From: Verrucomicrobiales bacterium | GTDB taxonomy: Bacteria; Verrucomicrobiota; Verrucomicrobiia; Limisphaerales; UBA9464 | Length of the DNA: 6,730 nt | Assembly: GCA_003445095.1 (NCBI GenBank) | Contig: DLVS01000205.1 | Location: 1-6,730 of the forward strand | Reading direction: 5' to 3' | Shown: one piece after another, positions 1-6,000 of the stretch | How the letters are laid out: each line of letters opens with the position of its first letter | How positions within the stretch are numbered: position 1 is the first letter of the stretch | The notes under the pieces: generated by a model | What the model was told of the DNA's origin: nothing | The model's database searches: none | Seen by the model: only the letters and a program-made list of their open reading frames with translations | Program-made: the position numbers and the translations under genes

Positions 1-104
1 GTAGGCAGCGTCCAAGTTCCTTCATCGGCGGCCCTGGAAGGAGCAACGAGGTCGGCCGCAGCGATCACGAGGAAGAGGGCGCCGGTCGTCAGTGAAAATC
101 GCAT
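1..104 (-). CDS. Partial exported protein, probable SorB-like c-type cytochrome (N-terminus only)
   Basis: Only the first 34 codons are inside the window; the gene continues past the left edge. The visible part starts with a typical Sec signal peptide: basic n-region (MRFS), a hydrophobic core rich in Leu, Ala, Val and Ile, and a likely cleavage site after SRA at about residue 26. The mature start then reads ADEGTWTLP. The start codon is fixed by a strong Shine-Dalgarno six bases upstream. The gene lies 11 bp downstream of the sulfite oxidase gene on the same strand, so the two are almost certainly co-transcribed. In SorAB-type operons the gene in this place encodes a periplasmic monohaem cytochrome c that accepts electrons from the molybdenum subunit, and the short 'TLP' stretch just after the signal peptide suits such proteins. 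The CxxCH haem site would lie outside the window, so the cytochrome identity is inferred from context. That it is an exported protein is well supported. Confidence 0.6.
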   Translation of the reverse strand, partial: MRFSLTTGALFLVIAAADLVAPSRAADEGTWTLP

Positions 105-110
105 GATCGT

Positions 111-117
111 TCTCCTT
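111..117 (-). promoter_or_regulatory. Strong Shine-Dalgarno of the exported downstream gene
   Basis: Read on the minus strand this is AAGGAGA, a near-perfect match to the anti-Shine-Dalgarno, with a six-base spacer to the ATG at 104-102. It overlaps the last two bases of the TAA stop of the sulfite oxidase gene (118-116). Ribosomes finishing the first gene could therefore re-initiate directly on the second, as suits two subunits made together. Confidence 0.8.
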
Positions 118-1375
118 AGGCCGCGTTGATTTGCACCGCTTCTACCACGTTGCGCATGTAGCCCGCCGGGTTCCACAACGGCTCCAGCGGTTGGGACTGT
201 CCCAAGCGATTCGTGGCCCGTACGAGCAGCGTATATTTTCCCGCGCGGTTGGGGGTGAAAGGGATCGTCCATTCGCGGAAAGCATACTTGCCCTCGTCCT
301 TCCCCAAAGTTGCGGCCCGCCAGGTCCGGCCGTCGTCATCCGAAAACGCGACCTCACGAATGCCATACCCGCCATCGAACGCAATGCCACGCACCGTCAT
401 GCTCGCGCCGGTCTTGACCCGGGTGCCGTCGGCCAAACTTGTGATGAAGGAGCGAACATTCAGGCGCGTGATCGGGACGGTCTTCTTGGCGGTCGTCCCC
501 GGTTCAACATGGGCACACGCGTCGTCGGGGATGCGATATGCCGGATCCATCCAATACCCTTTGAACGTCTCGTCCACGACCGTGATTTCGTTGAGCTGTT
601 TAATCCAATACGTGCCGTAGTAACCGGGCACGACGAGGCGGAGGGGAAAGCCGTTGAGCCACGGGAGTGCCTCTCCATTCATGTCCCACGCCAGCAGCAA
701 ATCGGGGTCTAGCGCCAAATCCACATCGATGGCCTTGATGAAGTCGGGCGTCTGCGGCAAGAGCGGTCTATCCAGACCATTGAATAGGACCTGCTTGGCA
801 TTGGGGGAGAGACCAGCTGCTTCCAAAACGTTTTTGAGACGCACGCCACGCCAACGCGCACAACCCATCGCCCCATTCCCGAGTTGGCCGCCTGGAACGC
901 GTGGCTGGAAGAATCCTCGGCTATTGCCGGAACATTGGTTCACCGCCGCAAGCTCGACATTCTCGAAGCGCTGCTGCAATTCGGCCACGCTCAAGGTGAG
1001 GGGTTCAGTGACGCTGCCTTTCACCAGCAGCCGGAAGCGATCCGGCGACAATAGCTCGCGCGCCGGCGGGGCGGAGGTGAGGTGATAACGGACAAAGAAT
1101 GCGTCGTTGGGCGTGAACAAACTTTCGTTGAAGACGCTAAAGGGAGTTTCCAATTGCGGCGGGCGCGCAGTGAGCCGGATGAGCGGGCGTTTTTGGGGAT
1201 ACTTTACGAGCGGACGCTCGCCGTTCTCAAACGGAAGAGTGACCGTGTCGTCGGCGAGCAACGTTCGCGCGGGGTGAGTCATTCCCGCTAAGGCGAGAGC
1301 GGTACTGCCTTGGAGAAAACTTCGACGGGACCGTCCGCTGTCAGACCACGGGAAATTCATGGGCGTCGCCGACAT
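116..1375 (-). CDS. Tat-exported molybdopterin-dependent sulfite oxidase family protein (SorA-like)
   Basis: A complete protein of 419 residues. The family oxidises sulfite to sulfate in the periplasm at a mononuclear molybdenum-pyranopterin centre and passes the electrons to a cytochrome c. A twin-arginine signal is visible: SRRSFLQG at residues 16-23 (R17, R18), then a hydrophobic Ala/Leu stretch. The oxidoreductase molybdopterin-binding domain spans about residues 70-265. It has FFVRYHL (R96 and H98, matching the conserved active-site Arg/His), the Mo-ligand cysteine C148 in NQCSGNSRG, R153 five residues on, the PGGQLGNGAMGCARW loop, and FPLRLVVPGYYG at 243-254. A C-terminal Mo-co dimerisation domain (Ig-like) covers about 297-417. 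There is no cytochrome b5 domain, so a separate electron acceptor is expected, which fits the exported gene 11 bp downstream. The start at 1375 leaves 16 residues before the RR motif. The internal ATG at 1360 is also possible, since neither has a clear Shine-Dalgarno. The family is secure; sulfite as substrate is likely but inferred. Confidence 0.93.
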   Translation of the reverse strand: MSATPMNFPWSDSGRSRRSFLQGSTALALAGMTHPARTLLADDTVTLPFENGERPLVKYPQKRPLIRLTARPPQLETPFSVFNESLFTPNDAFFVRYHLTSAPPARELLSPDRFRLLVKGSVTEPLTLSVAELQQRFENVELAAVNQCSGNSRGFFQPRVPGGQLGNGAMGCARWRGVRLKNVLEAAGLSPNAKQVLFNGLDRPLLPQTPDFIKAIDVDLALDPDLLLAWDMNGEALPWLNGFPLRLVVPGYYGTYWIKQLNEITVVDETFKGYWMDPAYRIPDDACAHVEPGTTAKKTVPITRLNVRSFITSLADGTRVKTGASMTVRGIAFDGGYGIREVAFSDDDGRTWRAATLGKDEGKYAFREWTIPFTPNRAGKYTLLVRATNRLGQSQPLEPLWNPAGYMRNVVEAVQINAA

Positions 1376-1584
1376 TTCGCCCAGAAACCGCTACAACGCG
1401 CAATAGTTTCGGAGGGCAAACGTTAGTGGTTACGGTGAATTCCGTGGTTCCAGTGGCGCTTTCCAGGTTGAATGCCCGCGAAACCTTCGACTAAGACACT
1501 GGCATGCGACGGCGCTTGAGAAATCACGGGAAGATGAGGTTGAGCCACCGCTAACGGCTGTTTCGCCTCGGGCCGGTGGTTCGT
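1376..1584. other. Divergent intergenic region between the sulfite oxidase operon and the TIR-STAND operon
   Basis: About 209 bp between two outward-facing start codons, so promoters for both operons should lie here. I found no good -35/-10 pair on either strand. The best plus-strand candidate, TTGAAT followed 18 bases later by TAAGAC, matches the -10 consensus too poorly to call. The hexamer GTGGTT occurs at 1426-1431 and 1444-1449 and again at 1576-1581; this may be chance. No tRNA, terminator or mobile-element end was recognised. The only notable structure is the inverted repeat at the right end, listed separately. Confidence 0.6.
1542..1582 (+). promoter_or_regulatory. Inverted repeat that could hide the ribosome-binding site of the TIR gene
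   Basis: GAGCCACCG at 1542-1550 can pair with CGGTGGTTC at 1574-1582: eight Watson-Crick pairs and one G-U pair in RNA, with a 23-base loop. Inside the loop GGC (1556-1558) and GCC (1565-1567) could add a small inner stem. The right arm contains GGTGG (1575-1579), the only Shine-Dalgarno-like sequence before the ATG at 1585, so folding would hide the ribosome site. The pairing is read from the sequence; a regulatory role is inference, and a 9-bp stem in GC-rich DNA could occur by chance. Confidence 0.35.
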
Positions 1585-3060
1585 ATGGACATTTTCATCA
1601 GCTACACGCACATCGATAACCAGCCGCTGACCGAGGGGCAGCAGGGCTGGATTGCCCAATTTCATCGCCTGCTTGAAATCCGGCTCGCGATGTTGTTGGG
1701 CGAACAGCCAAAAGTCTGGCGGGATCTCAAACTCAATCGCACCGATGACCTTAGCGAAGCCATCATGGAGCAACTGCTTCGCGCTGGAATTTTGGTTTCA
1801 GTCGTTTCGCCTCGTTACGTCAAATCCGAATGGTGCGTCCGGGAAGCGACGGAGTATTTGAAACGCACCGAACAAGCGTCTGCTGAGTCCAATCAGCTGC
1901 CCAGACGGTGGGTCAAAGTGGTCAAGACCCCCGTTCCGCCGACGGAAGTCCCTGATCAATTACGCCAGGGAATGGAAAAGGTTTTGGGATTCAATTTCTA
2001 CCGCCTGGATCCGGAAACCGGCCGACCTCATGAGTTCGACACGGAATTCGGTCCGGAATATAAGCTACTGTTTCTTCAACAGATTTACGACCTCGCCTAT
2101 GACCTCTGCAATCCCCCCAAGCGCGCCAACGGCGCCGCGAAACTACCGAAACTGCAGTCTGGGCGGACCGTCTATTTGGCCACGACGACTTCCGATTTGC
2201 AGGAAGAACGCCAACTCCTCGCGCGTGAGTTGCAAGAACGCGGACACAACATTCTACCCGAGGCACCGCAACCGACCTTGGGGACTGAGTTCGAGGCCGC
2301 CGTCAGAGCGGATCTTGCGAAGAGTGATCTCGCGGTTCAGCTCGTGGGCAGTCGCTACGGCTTGATTCCGGAAGACAGCGCGGAGTCCGTGGTCGAGCTG
2401 CAAAACCGACTCGCCGCTGAACGCAGCGCCAGCAATGGACTGGCGCGATTTCTTTGGATGCCGCGGGGTGTAATCCCAAAGGACGAGCGCCAGCGTGCCT
2501 TCACGCAACGCCTCTTCGAGGATGCGGCCGCGCAAAAGGGCGCTGAGATTGTCCAAGACTCACTGGAGCGACTGAAAATCCTAGTGCTCGATAAACTGGC
2601 TCCTCCAGCCGCCAAACCCGTTCCTCCTCCGCCTTCCGCCACGGGCCCCAACCGGGTGTATCTCATTTGCGATCGAGCCGATGAGGGACCCCTGATCGAT
2701 GCGATTGAAGATCATTTGTTCGACCAAGGGTTCGAAGTTAACCGAACTAACTTTGAGGGCAGCGAAGCCGAGGTCAGCGCCGCTCACCGCCAACATCTTC
2801 AACTCAGCGACGCGGTCATTGTTTATTACGGGGCCGGCAGCCGGGGCTGGGTTGACATGAAATTGCTCGACTTGGCTCAGGCGCCCGGGTACGGCCGAAC
2901 CAAGCCGTTCAGTGGCGTGCTGGTCTGTGTAGTGCCGCCCGAAGATAAGGTGAAACCACGTTTCCGCACGCACGCCGCGGAGGTTGTTCGCCTGGGTGAG
3001 ACGCTCCAGCCAGAACTCCTCGCCCCGTTTGTCCAAAAGGTGAAGGGAGCCGGAGCATGA
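1585..3060 (+). CDS. TIR - DUF4062-like - TIR-like three-module protein, putative effector of a STAND conflict system
   Basis: A soluble protein of 491 residues with no signal peptide or membrane segment. Module 1 (about 1-130) is a TIR domain: DIFISYTHID at the first strand, then VVSPRYVKSEWCVREATEYL. The latter contains WCxxE (W83, C84, E87), the position of the catalytic glutamate in NAD-cleaving TIRs, so NADase activity is plausible. Module 2 (about 194-320) resembles DUF4062: VYLATTTSDLQEER opens it and DLAVQLVGSRYGLIP follows, both typical of that Rossmann-like family. A proline/alanine linker (339-355) leads to module 3 (356-491), a TIR-like fold beginning NRVYLICDRADEG, with AVIVYYGAGSRGW at 410-422. 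There the residue matching E87 is K426, so this copy looks catalytically dead. I chose ATG 1585 because GGTGG lies five bases upstream; a GTG at 1576 would add three residues but lacks a Shine-Dalgarno. The stop overlaps the start of the STAND ATPase gene, which suggests the two proteins act together. A role in defence or programmed cell death is inferred from family and context. Confidence 0.88.
   Translation: MDIFISYTHIDNQPLTEGQQGWIAQFHRLLEIRLAMLLGEQPKVWRDLKLNRTDDLSEAIMEQLLRAGILVSVVSPRYVKSEWCVREATEYLKRTEQASAESNQLPRRWVKVVKTPVPPTEVPDQLRQGMEKVLGFNFYRLDPETGRPHEFDTEFGPEYKLLFLQQIYDLAYDLCNPPKRANGAAKLPKLQSGRTVYLATTTSDLQEERQLLARELQERGHNILPEAPQPTLGTEFEAAVRADLAKSDLAVQLVGSRYGLIPEDSAESVVELQNRLAAERSASNGLARFLWMPRGVIPKDERQRAFTQRLFEDAAAQKGAEIVQDSLERLKILVLDKLAPPAAKPVPPPPSATGPNRVYLICDRADEGPLIDAIEDHLFDQGFEVNRTNFEGSEAEVSAAHRQHLQLSDAVIVYYGAGSRGWVDMKLLDLAQAPGYGRTKPFSGVLVCVVPPEDKVKPRFRTHAAEVVRLGETLQPELLAPFVQKVKGAGA
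3043..3049 (+). promoter_or_regulatory. Shine-Dalgarno of the STAND ATPase gene inside the TIR gene
   Basis: AAGGGAG seven bases before the ATG at 3057 fixes the start of the downstream gene. It lies within the last codons of the TIR gene. With the ATGA stop/start overlap at 3057-3060 this is the usual layout for translational coupling. Confidence 0.75.
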
Positions 3061-6000
3061 GTGCTCCTCGGTTCAACCCTTTCCCCGGACTCCGATCCTT
3101 TGAAACAACGGAGAAGCATCTGTTCTTCGGTCGGGAGGTGCAAACGATCGAGATGCTGCTGCGCCTGGGCGGCACGCGGTTTCTGGCGGCGGTCGGCCCG
3201 TCAGGCAGTGGGAAGTCGTCGTTGGTGCGGGCAGGTCTGGTCCCGGAACTGTTGGGCGGAACCAACACCCGGGCTGGATCACGCTGGATCGTCATCATTC
3301 TCCGTCCGGGAGGCGATCCGGTGGCGGCGTTGGCAGCGGCGTTGGCCGATTCGGAATTGTATGAAGGCACGCTCGAAGACGCTCCGCTTCAGATCCAAGC
3401 CACGCTGAGTCGAAGCGCGCGGGGCTTGATCGAATCGGTCCGGCAGGCTAGGCCACCGACCGGGACCAACGTGCTCGTGGTGGTGGATCAATTCGAAGAG
3501 ATCTTCCGCTTTGCGGGAAGTCGAACAGAGCGAGCCGATGCCCCAGAGGCTTTTGTCAACCTTCTGCTCGAAGCCAGCCGGGATCCGACCTCAGCGATCT
3601 ATGTCGTCCTCACGATGCGATCCGACTTCATCGGCGATTGCGCGCGTTTTTTGGGTCTGGCCGAAGCGATCAATGACGCGCAGTACTTGATTCCCCGGCT
3701 GACTCGTGACCAATGGCGATTGGCGATCGAAGGCCCCGTTCGCGTCGGGGGAGGGACGATCACACCGCGCTTGGTGCAGCGTCTGCTCAACGACGTGGCC
3801 GATGACCCGGACCAACTTCCCGTGCTTCAGCACGCTTTGATGCGCACTTGGGATTACTGGGCGAAAGCAACCGCCGAAGCCGCGGGTGAAATTCCCCCGA
3901 TCGATTTGCCGCATTACGAAGCCGTCGGGGGGATGGCGAAAGCGCTCTCCCGCCACGCCGATGAAGCTCTGGCGGACTTGCCGGACGAGGCTGATCGACG
4001 GATCGCCGAGCGGCTATTCAAAGCCCTTACGGAAAAAGGACCCGACGGAAGAGGCGTTCGGCATCCAGCGCGCTTCGAAGTCTTACGGAGCTCCTGCGGA
4101 GTTTCTGCAGAGCAACTGGCCCGCGTGGCCGGACCGTTCCGGCAAGTGGGGCGCACGTTTATCCTGCCGGGCGGCAACGGGGCTTTGCAGCCCGCGACTG
4201 TGCTAGACATTTCGCATGAGAGTTTGATGCGAGTCTGGACGCGGCTCCGCGATTGGGTGGATGAGGAAGCGCAGTCGGCTCAAACTTATCGGCGACTCGC
4301 CGAGACTGCGGAGCTGTGGAATCAGGGCAAGGCGGCGTTGTACCGCGATCCGGAACTCGCGCTGGCCTTGCTCTGGCGCGAGACGGATCAACCCACGGAA
4401 GGTTGGGGCCAACTTCATCGCGGCGACTTCCCGCTCGCGATCCGTTTTCTCACCGAGAGCGCGGCCGTCGCGCGACGTGAGCGCGAACAGCGGGAAGCCG
4501 CCCAGCGAGAAAAGGAAGAGTACCAGCGGCGGGAATTGGAATACGCCCGAGCCCGAGCTGAGGAGCAGACCCGCCGCGCGCGCATTTACAGCATCGTCGC
4601 CGTCGTGATGGCGGCGCTGGTCATCATCACCATCGTCGCCGCTATCAAGCTCCGCCGAATGCAGCAGGAAGCCGTCGTACGCGAACGGGAGGCGATTTCC
4701 CGCGAACTCGCGGCGCGCGCCATCAACCAATTGGACGTCGATCCTGAGGTGAGCGTCTTCCTCGCGACGGAGGGTATGCAGGTGAACACCAACCTCGTGG
4801 CGGAGGAGGTCTTGCGACAGGCGCTGTTCGCCTCTCACGTCCGGTTTCGGCTTGGACAAGTTGGTGGTCCGCCCGTGCGCGTGGTCGAATACAGTCCCGA
4901 CGGCGCTCGTGTTATCACGGCGGGCGCGAGCACGAATGCAGGTTTGTGGGACGCGCACACAGGCCAGTCCGTCGCGGTTCTAACCGGCCACTCCGGCGGC
5001 ATCAACACTGCCCGGTTCGGCTCTCAAGGCCTGGCAGTGACCGCCAGCAACGACGGTTCGGCGCGCATTTGGAACGCCACGAATGGTCAGCTCGTCAAAG
5101 TCATTTCGACAGATACCAACGCGATTCGTACGGCTGAGTTCAGTCGCGACGGCTCCCAACTTGTGACCGCCAGCGAGGACGGCACGGCGCGAGTGTGGTC
5201 GGGGAAGGCTTGGACCGAGGTGACGGTGCTACCGGCCCAAGGTGGCAAAGCACAAGGCGCAGTGTTCAGTCCTTCAGGCAATCAAGTGGTTGTGGTCGGG
5301 GATTCGGGCAGCTCCCGTCTGTGGAACCTAAGGCCGAAGCCAGTGGCCTTGGTATTGTCCAATGAGCTCAACGCACCGGATCTCATTTTGGCCGCTTTTG
5401 ATCGCAACGGTGATCTGTTCGCGACGGCGACCGGTGCCAAAGAAGGGCAGATCGACATCTGGAAAACGAGCACCGGCAAGAACGTCGGATTCAACGAGGC
5501 ATCCGACCTGGACGAATTGACGCCCTCCGGCTTTGAGCGACTCCCGGCTACGGCCCTCGAATTCGCCCACGCCCACGATTATGTTCTTTCGGCCTTTGGT
5601 CGGCTCGCACGTGTGTGGGTCCCGACGAACTCGGCGGTCTTTACTGCGCTCCGGGGCCATCAAGAAACAATTCTGGGCGCGACGTTCAGCGCCGACGACT
5701 CACTGGTCCTCACCTCCAGTGCTGATCGGACGGCCCGGCTTTGGACCTCCTCCGGAGGCAAAGAGCTACTGGTTCTTCGGGGGCACGGTCGGCAGGTAAA
5801 TGGAGCCAGTCTAACCCCGGATGGCCTGGTGATCGCTACCGCGAGCGACGATGGTACGGCACGCCTATGGTCTAGCGGAACGGGGATCGCATCCGAGCTT
5901 CCGCAGACTTCGATCGCCGCCGTTAGCTTCAGCGCCGACGGTGCCCAAGCGGCGTCTATCGGCGTGGACGAGCCAAAGGTTGTGATCTGGCCGACGTCCA

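Noticed and set aside
131..1291. Plus-strand open frames opposite the sulfite oxidase gene.
   Set aside because: They are antisense to a gene with intact Tat, Mo-binding and dimerisation motifs and encode nothing recognisable.
1468..1500. A possible sigma-70 promoter for the TIR gene: TTGAAT, an 18-base gap, TAAGAC.
   Set aside because: The -10 matches only about half the consensus, and such weak pairs occur by chance in any 200-bp gap.
1423..1773. A 116-codon minus-strand open frame covering the intergenic gap and the TIR N-terminus.
   Set aside because: More than half is antisense to the conserved TIR domain, its product matches nothing I recognise, and no good ribosome-binding site precedes it.
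3886..4206. A plus-strand open frame in another frame that could have signalled a frameshift in the STAND gene.
   Set aside because: The main frame from 3057 reads through this stretch without a stop and keeps conserved motifs on both sides (LPVLQHALMRTW and ISHESLMRVW), so there is no frameshift.
4203..4958. A long open frame of 251 codons on the minus strand, opposite the STAND gene.
   Set aside because: It lies wholly antisense to codons with clear STAND, coiled-coil, membrane and WD40 features; its translation shows no recognisable domain, and long antisense frames are common in GC-rich DNA.
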